In this document: piece by piece, positions 49,696 to 63,200 of the stretch
How positions within the stretch are numbered: the first letter of the stretch is position 1
Layout of the letters: every line of letters begins with the position of its first letter
The notes under the pieces: generated by a model
Database searches by the model: none
What the model saw: the letters and a program-made list of their open reading frames with translations, nothing else
What the model was told of the DNA's origin: nothing
Made by a program: the position numbers and the translations under genes
Assembly: GCF_048128805.1 (NCBI RefSeq)
Contig: NC_136012.1
Coordinates: 8,192,121 to 8,256,120, forward strand
Source of the DNA: Centroberyx gerrardi
Lineage: Eukaryota > Chordata > Actinopteri > Beryciformes > Berycidae
Direction of reading: 5' to 3'
DNA length: 64,000 nt

Positions 49696-52600
49696 TATAT
49701 AATCCATGTCAATATTAGTCATTTCCAGGCTTTGAGATTTCATGAAGCTGCTCAGAGGCCACCAGCACAAGACTGGAGTTGTTCTTTTCATTTTCCATGT
49801 GTGAGTGTATGTGCTTAACTCTTACATTAGAGTGTCTTCTCGGTCCATTAGCCTTGTTAAATGGTTAAACAGAAAGGCCGTCTTACCTATGTGATTTGAT
49901 GCGGTGATCTGGGAATCCTCAATCCTTCCCGACTTCATCCCCAGAGGCAACACACATCCTGTAAAGCCAGCATGAGGAAATGCCATTCACTGATGTACAT
50001 CAGAATTCCAGCTGTGTATAATCATCCGTTCTCAAAAATTCCCGAAATCCAAGTCTGTGCACTTTTGATACGAGATGTGAAGCAAGATCGAACCACACTG
50101 TAACACGGTAGTTTATTTATAGCCATCTGAGGCTGATACACAGATATGATTCATCATAATACAAAGAAGGGAAAGTATCTTAGCGATGACTGACACGCTG
50201 TTTTGGTGTTTTGACATGCATAGAATGTGTGACTGTACCTCAGAAATGTGTCCTGGTAATGTGGGAAAACCTCTGGCACAGAATTTAGACAATCTGACTC
50301 TAAATACTTCAGTTGCAGGAGTGTTGGAATTTAATAGGAGTGTAAGTAATCGAGTTCCCACTCCCAGTAGTGAAAAATTCCATTTATTACCATTGATAAA
50401 CTGTCAACTGCAGCAATATTTTTCACAGTTATGTTCATTCAAGGTGTACATACGTGGATTATAGACCAGTAGTTTGGCCCTCATGCCAGCCAGCTGGTAC
50501 TCTCCTACAGTGCACTCCACCAACCAGGTGCCCGCTGTGGGGGGCCTCATCTCCACCGTGCCAAACACTCCTGGAGGGAGAGTCCAATGCAATACATGGA
50601 GCAGCAGTGTGAAAGACAAAGACAAAGGAGAGATAGAAAGTTTGCAGATTGGAGTTTTAGTCATACCAACATTTTTCTCAGGCAGAGCTGCTCTGGAGGT
50701 AGAAAATAATCTCATTGGTTGAGTTAAACGTAAAGGGGCGGAGCTAAAGTGCAAAATTTGTTCAGAGTGCATGAGCTAACTGGCAAACTTGAATGCTAAA
50801 GAAGTAACTGCGGTCAAAATATAATTAACATATAAATGGCAATGACCTTTTTAATGCATTCATGACCATGACATTCATGATGTTGGAAGGTCAGCAGCTA
50901 GCTAACTAGCTTACCTAGATAGCTACAGGCTAGTATGGCTAGTTTGAATTTGGCAGGTCAGCTAGGCTAACTAGCTAACCTAGATAACTTACTATAAGCT
51001 GCATTTAGTTATTCAGTTAGTAGCAAGTGTGTGCTAGGCTTCATAATATTAGCTTCCTCCTCTTTTAACCCTTGCATTTTTCACTAGGCTTCAGTCTAAT
51101 GTTACTTACCCAGAAAAACTGTGGTTCTTTGGCTCCGCCCATTGATGTTTAACGCAATCAATTAGATTATTTCTGCCTCCAGAGTAAAGGTCGTAAAACT
51201 CCAGTCTGCTGAGAGTTTGTGTAAATGTGTGGGTATGCTTCTACATATGTACGGTAAGTACTTTACATAATCTATTCACTTGGTAGTGTTTTTGTGTGAG
51301 AGAAAGTAGCAGAGAGACAGAGAGAGAAGTCGCATAATGCTGTATGTGTACATATGTATGTGTGTGTTTACCAGGGTAGAGGTTGTAGACCCCCATACGG
51401 TGTTCCTGCTCAGTGTGAACGCTGAAAGACAAGCCGTGGAAGTGCACGGCATGGTACTCCCCGTCGCTCCCCACATTTAGCAGGTGCCACCTGACTGTCT
51501 GGTGCTGGGCAACCATCAGACCAGGAAGAGTCTCCGCCACATAGCCATTTATTGCTATGGAGAAAGAAAAGATGGCATTATTTCTGAGAATAGTACTAGT
51601 AATAGTCAATAGTAGATTGACAAACTATATATACACACATATATATATATGTACAGTATATATAATATATAATATAATATATTACTACCTAACTGCAATT
51701 CCAGAATGAGAGCTCTACAGTTTAAATTAGATTACCAAAAGTGTATTACTAGCCTATTTAAATTGGATCCATTTATATGTAAGTAGTTAATCGACCTGCA
51801 TAACCTTAACCTTAACCTAAATCGGATCCTTAACCATTATAGATCCTTGATCATAATATGACCCGATCATCCCTATTTTTAGTTTCTCCACCTGCGAACT
51901 TATTGCTGGTCTGGAACCAGGGGTCTTCTGGGTCGGCCTGGCAGGGAGGGGTGCAGTGCTGCCGCAGGTTCTCCTCCAGGTACCAGCTCTTGGTTTCGTC
52001 AAAGGTGTGGAAGAGCAGGGTGTACTCCTGGATACCGGTCTGCAGCTTCAGACGGGACTTGAAGGTACCGGCCTTACAGATGACCAGCGGACCAATCAGA
52101 CCTGAGTGAAGGTCCCGCTCCTGCAGGGGAACACAGTAAAGAACATTGTTGTATCCTTATATTAGCATATACTAGTAGGAGAAAAACAGAAGCGCCAAGG
52201 TTATTATTGTAAACTAAAACTAAAGCTGATCAATGAAAAATGAGACTGTGAAAAAGCTAAAACTGAACTAAAACTAATTAAAAGAAAATACAAATATTTT
52301 TTAGTTTTCATCTTTTAGTTTATGTGCAGGGTAAAAAGAGATTTTTTTTTGCTGTTTTTAATGAATGCTAATTTGCAAATGCAAAATTCTTGTAAATACA
52401 TTTTTAAAAATGTATAATTTATTGTTTGTGTTACACAATGCCTATTACAAACACATACAACATACCTGTTCTGCCTTCTATCATTCTACCTTTACCAAAA
52501 ATACTAAAACTAGCACAGAAACTAAATAAAAACTAAACTAAAATGACCAATCCCACAGTGAAAACTAATTAAAACTAAACTGAAATTGAAATAGAAATTG

Positions 52601-55600
52601 AAAACTATATAAAAATAAAAAGTAATGAAAAGTCCCAAACTATAATAAGAGCATATTCAAAAGACAGACACATACATCCATGAAACAGCACTGAAACAGA
52701 CTAGAGGTGAACACACACACACACCTTGTCCACAGTGGAGTAGTAAGCCCCAGCCTTGCAGTCAAATTCGGTGCTGGTGGGCCCTTGTTTCCTGGTTATC
52801 CTCCAGTTGTAGACGCGGGCCTCCCCGGGGGGCACGGCCTCTCCTGGGACCCCGGCGGGGGCCGAGGCCATGATCTGGGCCATGCCGGCCCCCTGGCTGC
52901 GGTCGTACACTCCCTGGAGGTGAAAGGAGTACGGCCTGGACGCCTTGTTCTTAAAGCTCACCTTGAATACGACAAAGGAGAAAATTACTTTGATTTTATA
53001 ATTGTAAAATAGATAGGTCGCCTAATAAAAACAGAGGATTTTTTTTCCCAAAATCTGAGACAAATATTTTTGAGATTAGGAAGTTGAGTGATGTTGAGGA
53101 GCTGCAGAAACACGTAAACACTTTACATTATAGTACATTATAAAGTACATTATAAATAAGTAAATGAAATAAAAAAATTGCTCTATAGTTTTTATTATGA
53201 TGCATCATACGTAGCAAAATAGTCACTGTTACTTTAACTCAACAGTATTAAAAATCAACATTATGCCAGTGTTTACATATTATGTCCACACCCATCAGAG
53301 TTAATTTAACACTTAAGATAGTTGCCCTTATTAACACTGTAAACTTTGCTGTGTATTGAACATTGTCATTCAAGTACCTACAGAGAATACATGACAATGC
53401 AGTTTTTTTTTTTTATTTTGACAGTTTTTGGAGGTGAAAACCTACTGCTCAGCTACCACTGACTCACAGTGAGGAGATCATTGATCTCGGCTCTGATGAC
53501 AGGTCCCATGATTCCCAGGTGTTCCTGGAGCTCTCCTCTTGCCATAGGATGAAGGAAGTCTTTGTCCCTGTAGGCCCGGAACACCACCTTCTTATACTCC
53601 GGCAGGAACTTCCTCATGCCGCGACGCATCTCTCTGAGGAGGGGAGGAGATGAGCCAATACAGCTGCTTTAAAGATTGCTTAGAAGGGATTAACCCTTTT
53701 AAACACAGTTTTCCATTGGTATTTGTGAAATATTTGGTATTCTTTGACATATTTATAAGCAGCAACACTATGAAACTGCTGGATGTAGTTTCAAACATCC
53801 TCTCAAATTTCACCTAGTTCTTAGCTCTTACATTACTTAGATCAAGCAACCAAATTAATATGAAAAAAAGCCCTTAAGTCCTGCAGGGAAACCAGAACAG
53901 TACGTTTTCCCAACCTGGGTTTGATGAGCTGGTGTGGCAGTGTGATGCCATAGTCCCAGGTGACTTCCTCAGCAGCAATGTAGTAGTGCTGGTAATTAGT
54001 AGCTCCGGAACGCAGGTCCATGTAATCTGTACCAAATATATCTGATGTGCTGTTCTCCTATGATAAATTAAGAATAATATAGAAAAATGAAAAATCAGTG
54101 TATGGGTGAGAGGGAAGTCCTTTGATTTTTGACGGTGAAGTCTCATCCAGCCTATGAAATGAAGCATGAATACTTAAGCCTACTTAACCAGGAATGCACA
54201 CACATACTTGCATACACACACACACGCAGTACCTCTTGGCTGTAGTCGTCATACTCTAGAGACAGAGCTATCCTTGCTGCGGTCTCGTTATAATTAGTAT
54301 CGTTGTAGTAACCCAGATCTAGAAGATCCACTGTCTGAAGTTCAGACTGAATGTGGTTTTGTGCCACCAGATTCTGATCCAGATCTTGTGAACTGCTTGG
54401 TTCCAAGGTTGAGTCCTTCTTGTTCAGCAGTGGATTTAGTAAGATCTCGTTGCTCTCCTCCAGCTCTCCCTTCGTCCCGTTCTTTTCCCTCGCCACTTCG
54501 CCCCTTACTTCAGCCTTCATCTTGGCACCAGTGTCAGTCCTGTTTCCTGCAGCCTCTCCTCCGACCTCTATCCCAGTTCCTCTACCTTCCGAAACATCCA
54601 CATGTCCATCTGTCCCGTCTCCCTCTGCCTGTCTTCTCTGTCTCCCGCCTCCCTGTCCTCCAGGTCCGGGTCCGGGTCTGACCCCGTCCTGGGCCACCGA
54701 CGCCGTCCACTCCCCGTCTCTCTCCAGTTCCTCCAAGATATCCTGTGGGATTTCTCCTTCTGACACCATGTTGCCATTGTCCCCCTGTGATGATGTCACC
54801 GTCACATTCCTCACCTCGCACAGCGACTCTCCTCCTGCAGCCCCAGGCTCCGCAGTGACATCATTAGTGACGTTATCAGTGGTGTTTACTGATTGAGTTG
54901 CGTTGTCGTTAGGGAAGGGTTTCTTGCACAGCCGAACCGTCACTGTGCGATTCTGGGGTCTTCTGCTCCTCGCCCGTGGTCCTAATATCTCGTCCAGATA
55001 GTAAGATAAGTCATCGTCTTCGTTATCGACCAATGGGAGGTCGCCGTTGTCACAGGGCCGAACCGTGTAGAGGATGCTCATCCCCCGGCTCTTGAGGCTG
55101 CCGTCGAAGGCACTGATCTCCCACTCACCTGAGAGACGACATAGGTAAGAGTTGATGTGATTGAGTCTAGCAGGTCGACTGAAGGCTGTAGTATTTTTTC
55201 ACATTTCAAGTGGAAGAGGAAGAAGCTATGTTGAAATGACAGTACGCTAATTCTTTTGTTTCACATCAGCGACAATGAGTAACAATTCTTAATCAGTATT
55301 TCATGCACTAGCGGCTTAGAATGAGGAAGCTAAATTTATTACCACGCTAATTGAACCTGATTTGCTTGCTATACTGATAAAAAATGATTTCTGACAGTTG
55401 AATGGCGGGAAACACATCAACAGCTTTGGTTAAATACAATATCAGTGATTCATTTCATATTCTTAAGACAGAGATCTATCAATTCAATTGTAATTTTAAT
55501 CTTTAAGAAGGTCCTGGGCCTTGGGGGTTGATCAGATAACTAAATTACAGCTGACCTCAATTGACTTGTAGCATGGGATGATTCCTGGTAGGCTACTTTA

Positions 55601-58600
55601 CTGCAGATTGGAGTTATACAAACATTATTGGAGGCAGAGCTTCTATGGAGGCAGAAATAATCTCATTGGTTGAGTTAAACCCCAATGGGTTGAGCCAAAG
55701 AACCACAGTTTTTCTGGCTAAGTTATGAAGCCAGCACTCTAATAACTGATTAGCTAGTTAGCCTAGCTGACCTTCCAAGTTCAAACTAGCCATACTAGCC
55801 TATAGCTATCTGGGTAAGCTAGTTAGCTAGCTGCTGACCTTCCAAGATCATGAATGCCATAAAAGAAGATTTAGATTTTTATTTATATTTTGACCATTTT
55901 CTTTGCCAGTCAACTTTGGCCATTCGCTAACTTGCGCTCTTGGGTTTTCTGGCTCCGCCCATTGAGGTTTTACTCAACCAATGAGACTATTTCTGCCTCC
56001 AGAACAGCTCTGCTGCTGAAAAATGTTTGCATCACTAAAACTCCAGTCTGAGACCTTACCCGTCAGCTCGGTCTCCATGGGAATGGTCTCGCCAGTCATG
56101 GGGAAGAGGGTGAGGACGGACTGGTAGACGTTGTGGTACTTGAAGAGGTTTCCTGTGAAATAGACGGAGAGGAAGTTGCTCTGGGTGCCCACGTTGGCCA
56201 CGTGCCAGAAGGTGACATCACTCTGACACATCACAAACTGGCGCCCGCTGAACATGACGCCGTTCACACCTGGAAGTGGACACACATTCACACTTTGAGG
56301 TTTAAGGATAATTCCCGCTTTTTGATGTGATATTCAGGTGGTTCTGTGGCAGTAGAGTAGTGTAAGAGCCAGGTGAAGCTGGAATTAAATTATATTTCAT
56401 CCTCCAACAATATCATCAGTTAGCTATGATATGGAGTTACCATGCCCCTCTCTTCCACACTTCACCCACACCAAAAAGAGGCATTTAAATGAAAAATAAA
56501 GATTTGAATGAATGAGAAAGGACACTGTATGTGAAAGGAGAAAAAAAAAATTGACTTTCAAAACTTTTTTTGTAATCACTTTTTTTCACTTTCAATATAA
56601 ACATACAAAAGTAACTCCATACTACAGTGTGAAGGTGACATATGGTGAACTCACTGTAAATGACATTGGAGCTGTAGAAGTCGGGATCGTTGGGATTGAC
56701 TTTGGAGGGATCTTGGCTGTACTTCTGAATGTTTTCGCCGATGTACCAACTTCTGTTCTCGTCAAAGACAGCAAACATCAGGCTCCTCTCCTTATCTGAG
56801 CCCAACTGAACCCAACAACAGAATCAGCCATGAAGTGAAAGAGACACAGGATATGAAATGGTATTAGTGCAGGTGAGAGGCTACGTTGTTTATGTTCATT
56901 GGAACTGAGCTAAAAAGACAGTGACGCTGAGTTCTTCTCACCAGGCGTCCTCTGATGTCGATGGCCTCGTACTTGCAGATGAGCAGGGTGCCCACGAGCC
57001 CCGAGGCCAGGTCCCTCTCTGGGGAGACGGTGCTCTGGTACAGCTGGGTCAGACACTGGGGGTCACCCTCCAGGGGCCCGTCGTCCGCCGTCAGCCTCCA
57101 AACGTAGCCAAACGTCCCATTGGGGGGCACCGCCATGGAGCGCAGGTCCTTCTCTGCCACTGTTTTTAATTAGAGCAGATTAGATGAAACTTTGATGGTC
57201 CCTGTAGGGAATCTGGGCCGCAGCAGCAGGGAATAAGACGTAGATAAGTATAAGACCAATAGAGGGTACTTAAAGATGCTAATAATACGACAGTGTCTTT
57301 GTTGACAGATATACAGGTTTGAAGCGGATTTGCAAGTGTGCATCGCTAGCTATTCACATGATCAGGTGTGCAGATGGAAGAACAGAAAGAAAGGGGACAA
57401 GTGAAATTTACAATGACAAGGGAGTACAATTTAACACCACCTTTTCCTTCCATTTTAGTTTGATTTTTATAGTAATAAAAATCACTTTATAGTGATCTCC
57501 TTGAAACTCAAAATCAGTACAATAGGTACAGCAAAAAATCTTCTGTTATGGCACTCAGGATGTTAGAAAGACATTATTTAAGTCACATTTAATGTCCACG
57601 ATTAAGTTTACCATTTGTGGATCTCTGCAGTGGATGGATCCGGGTGAGGCCGTTGGGGTAGATATTGAAAGGGCGACTGGCCAGGTTCCTGAAAATGATC
57701 TGGAAGCACAATTCAAACCAAAGGGAGTTCAATAGAAAGTCACAGAAAGAGCATGTCCTTTTACATTAAATTTTCTTACTATAGGTTCGGCTCATCCACA
57801 CACAATAACTTGTATGTATTGAGTTTGACTCACTCACATGGAACTGATCATTGACTTCTCCTTTCAGCAGTGGGCCCAGCAGTGTGTTGTGAGGGTTTGT
57901 CCTCTGGGTGAAGGTGCTGTCTTTGTATTCTACATACACCACCTTCTTATACTGGTAGCCCAGTCGATGGGGAGAAGCAGAGAAGTAACCCGACTGCAGC
58001 TCACTGATAGGGGAGAGCAACAGCAAAGAAGGATGTTTCTACTACAGTGATGAAAATGAGCCTTTCTGGCTTTACGGATTTACAGAAATGTTTATTAATA
58101 CAGCCTTTTCCATACAATCACTTCATTTCCCCGTCTTCCCCTCCTCCTCCTCCCTGTCTTCCCTACCTGTCTGTGGGTTTGAGGTGAGGAGCATAGTCCC
58201 AGGTGATCTCCTCAGCGGCGATATAATGCTGCCAGATTTTAGTGCTCTGTCCCCTGCTGGCCCTGGCTTGCGGTCTTGGCTTCATGGGCTCAAAGTTTAC
58301 GGTGTTGAACATGTCCTCGCCGTTGCCGTATTCTTCACCGTAGGTGTAGTCCCCGTAGTCCTTGTGCTTGACGTTCCGCAGGTCCGGGCCGGGCGGAGTG
58401 ACGGGCTCGGGACAGTTCTCTACCGTGAACACAGCGCTCATGCCAGCTGGGGAGGACAGAGGTTCACAATAAGAGTTATTAATAGAACTAGAGGAGATGA
58501 GATGAATTTCAGTACCGGGTCTTTCCTACCGTGGAGGTGGGCGTGTATCTGGCAGCTGATGAGGAAGCGGCCCAGAGTGGTGGGCTTCATTTCTGCGGCG

Positions 58601-60250
58601 GTGAAGGTCATAGGGGTCATTTCCAGGGTTACCTTACGATGGCTCATCACCTGAAAAAACAAAGATGTTGATAAAGAGAGGATGATGCCAGAGTGCAATG
58701 TATGTGTGTATGTCTGACTAGGAGAGGATGTCATGCTAGACTGTGTCATTGTGTCTGACAAGATAAATTAGCTTTGTAACAAGGAAAAAGAAAACGTATT
58801 CTTTGTTTGTATGATATCATCCTAGCTGCCAGTTGTGAAACAAGAAGTAAACAAGCTAAAGAACATTCAAAAAGCCTCAGATAGCCTAGATAGATCTAAA
58901 AATTTTAGAATGAATAAAATGACAGATTTCTACAATTTCTACTACTGCATTGCAACTCATCTGAAACAGATTTTAAGGTCAGGTTTCACACAGTACTTCA
59001 TATACTGTATGTAAGAAGCATCCAACAACTGCATTTTTCTGCCACTATGATGAACTGGAGTTGGGGATCAATTTATTTCATGAGATCATTTAAAAAAAAA
59101 AAAATCTACTAATGTAGTAAAAACATCACTAGTAACAGGTATTCCTAGTCACTGACTAAGTTTACATGTGTAATTTAAGTTTAATTTTGTTTTGTACAGT
59201 GTTATAAGATGGAAGTGGAGTGATAAAAACATACAGTGATAAACTACAATTATAAAAACAACAGAAAGAAAAGATGCAGTCAGTAATCTGTGCAGGTAAG
59301 TTAGAAAACTAAAACCCAAAGGTCTTATAGAAACATCTCACCTCAAAACAAGCAGGCTAGAACTGAATTGCCTCTATGCCACTTCAGTAAAATAGTAAGT
59401 CGCATTGGATTAATTGTTTATACGTGCAAGAAAATTCCATTTTGACAGACAGTTGAGACAATAAGCACACAGTCTGATTAGTTTCATTTTTGGACTTTGT
59501 AATAAGTATTCCTGAAAATGTCTAATTCTAACTTTGGAAATCTAGGAGTTTGAAAATAAATGAATTTGTTTGCTGTGACTGAGGTCAGGATGCTTCATGG
59601 TGAAGACCTGTATCACCTGTAGAGTGTGATCCTGGAACTGAATGGAGTGGATCTCCGGAGCGGTGCCCATCCCGATCAGATGCCAGAACACATGATCACG
59701 GCCCTGACACAGGGTCAGACCTACACACACACACACACACACATAGACACACAGACAGACAGAGACACAGAATGAGGTTAAATTCCTGTGTAGACCACAT
59801 ACAGCCACACTGAGCATAGTGATAGCAAAGCTTATCATTACAACAAGACTTCCTGAGCGAACAGCTTGATTTATTACCGGGTAACGTAGAGTTGATGTAT
59901 CCGTTGATGGTGTGGTAGTCTTTCCTGCCGCTGCTCTTCTTGAACCTGTCTCTGCTCCTCCGCTCCCCGATCTCCCCGTACCAGCTCTTGGTCTCATCAA
60001 ACACAGCGAACAGCAGGACGAACTCTGGGCTTCTCCTCTGACCGTCCTGTGTAAAGGCACCTGGGAGAGCACACACACACATCAACACACACTCATACAT
60101 ACAGTATGCCTGGTAGTGACTGTGAGATAACCTTTATTGCTGAAACAAATGATGAGCTAGTCACAAAGTGCTTTCCAGAGCAATGAAGGATATAAACTCA
60201 CATTAAAAACAAGAAAATGTCTGCCTGTAGGTGTAATTAGGGGCCTATCC

Positions 60251-60287
<37 letters not shown>

Positions 60288-63200
60288 TAACTTGACTTGC
60301 AGACGAGCAGGGCTCCGATGAGTCCTGAGTTGGCGTCTCGGACCGTGTCCACCTGGGACGAGTAGGAGTAGGTGAGGCACTCGGGGTCGCTGGCGGTGGG
60401 ACTGTCTTTAGCGTTGATGTCCCACACGTACTCATAGTATCCTCCAGGAGGCACAGCGTCATCCTTCTTCTCCTGGCCCGCCGTTGAGTCATCATACCCC
60501 GCTCCTGGAAAAACAGAGAGAGAGAGAGAGAGCAGAGGAGGGGAGAGAGGGTTTCCACTATATTCACTCAGCAGGGGTGGGTCACCCAAGCAAGAACATT
60601 GCCATCACAGTTAGATACAATGATATATTTGGTCTAATGCAAACTCATTAAAGTCCTTACCCTTATTAAAAAGAAATATAGCAATCCTATGATTACTTTT
60701 AGAGGGATAATATACAATCATGACAGTGAAATTTTAAAATATCATGGATCTACTGTAGGTCCAAAAATGTACCACAGAAAATCCTCTAGTAATATCACAG
60801 GAGATAAAAAAAATAGCATAAAGCAACATAAACTCACTTTTGAGTACCACAGACAAACTAGAAGTCCCTGTATGAATATTTTGGTGGTTTTTCATTAGGG
60901 AATATTCAGAATTGCCACTTTTATCATGAGAATTATAATATAACAATAGCTTCAAAACAGGAATAAATGTGAAACCAAAATCAGAGTCTCTCAAGCACCG
61001 CTGATGTAAAAAAAAACACATATAGGGGAAGCATTGACTCACATGTGCACTGACTCATATCGACACAATTACACACGGGCACACACACAAACCTTTCCCT
61101 CCCTTGACTCTTTACTGACTCTGGATTGGATTAGATCGGCTTCATAAAGAGCCGTTCCTGGACATGAGAGCAGCAGATTTTCAGATTACGGTAAACTCTC
61201 ATGAGAATCCAGCCTGTGGCAGGAAGACATCGGCCGTTTACAGTAACTGGCTGCTACAGATTTTAAAGCTGGTAAGCCCCAGGAGGTTTAGCCGGGGCAC
61301 GATCAGCATGAGGATCCATGCTAATGTGCCAGCCCTCAGTGGACGCTCATGACCCCTTTAGATCAGACCAGACATGCAATAGTACCTGTTGCCCCAAGTG
61401 TTTCCTCTCTGGAAGCTGACGTGTCTTAGAAGATCAAAGAAATTGCAACTATTTATATCCATTTTTTACCCACTTCAGATTCCTGCATGTGTTTAATGCA
61501 GGCCTCCTGCTGTAATACTGACCTTTTGGTTGTGAACATAAAACTCTGCATAGGGAGGATAAACATAATGACTATTGGCTGTAATTTTTAAAGCACAAGG
61601 ACACATATTTTTGGTATTTGCTATTGGGTAATAAATACAAATGCCTCCCTTGCCACCGCTTATTATCAAATTGTTTGTTACTTTTATGATTCTGGCCAGC
61701 AGCAACTCAACATTAACTCCAGCCAGCTGCATGAAGGGTGGAACTGGAAATTATTTGTCAACTCATTGCTTTACACTCTTGCTACTGGAACCATAAGTAT
61801 GACCAGCTTCTGTTCTCTCAGCTTCTCTCAGGGTCTCACTAAATACTCCAGACTTCAGCAGATCATGTGGGTGAGGACATCTGACTGGCATGTATGCTTC
61901 ATCATGCTGTAAAAGTCACTGTAGCATTGGAACAGTAAGCTTAACTAGGCGTTTGGGCTATTTTTGCTACTGACTCATGTGCAGTTTAATATGGATTTAA
62001 CATCAAAAACTGAGCATGAGTCAAAAAGCTGAGTCGAATCATGAGCAAACAGAACAGACTGCTGTCGACTCATGAAAAATGATGTGAGTCAACAAATGAT
62101 TAAAAACCCAAGTTCAAATGATGACCGCAACAAAAAAGAGGCTACCTTCGGCTCACTGTCCCAGTACTTTGTGTTCTCACCTTCAGACTGTTTCCAGTAG
62201 CTGACCCCTACAGGACTGATACTGTAGGGCTGGGACGCCAGGTTTTTGAAGTGGACCACCACACTGTCGCCGGCCTGGGCGTGGATCACCGGGCCCTGGA
62301 TACCTGCAACCAGTGAAAATTCATACATGTGACTCCCATGGTGTAAAATATAAGCTGCTCCATTTTGGTCTACATCACTCTCCCATTCACTGTCTGTAAA
62401 GCAACTCCAGATTTTACACTTTTTACATAGAGAGTATAGATTCACAAATATTGATTGGACTCTCCTAGGCCATAAATGGAATGGACAAATTGCTACAATA
62501 ATCAATAAAATACTTTATCAAATGTGATGAAAATATGATCCCAAAATATATTTGAGACTACAGAAGCAGAGCAGACCCACCTGCCCAAGCAGGCCTAGGC
62601 TTGGGGACGGAGTATGTGGCATCAGTGTACTCCCTGTAAACAGCCTTGATGTATTTTTGGGGAATATCTTTGGATCTCCTCCTAAAAATAAAATACAGCC
62701 AATTAATGAAACCAATTCAAATCAAGTTTATGAAACATAACATCATCTAAGTCATTCAAACAATCATGTCAATAGCATGAGCAAAATGAGGAGGCTCAAA
62801 AGGTTTTTGAATAAATCACTGCGCAGAGTCGTGCGTCCCGCGAGAATACACTGGAAAAAATATCCATCTGAACAAGCTGTAACGAGTAGAACTGGATCTT
62901 AAAATCATATTTTTCTATAATATCTGTCATTGGGACGAGTTCCCAATGTAACCATTTCCCAATGCAAATCAACTTGCTTCAAGAACTTTCTTCACTCGTG
63001 TAATTTTCTTGATAGGTTTTTTTGCCTCATTCTGCATTATTTCAAGCTCTGAACACTGTCAAGAAAATTCCTGAAACAAGTGAAGCTGTCTTTGAAGCAA
63101 TTAGAATTATCGCACCCCATATTGGTAGAACTTTACACTTGTTTTAGGAAAAAAAAACCAAAAAAAACATTTTAAGACTTAATGAGACACTAAATGACCA

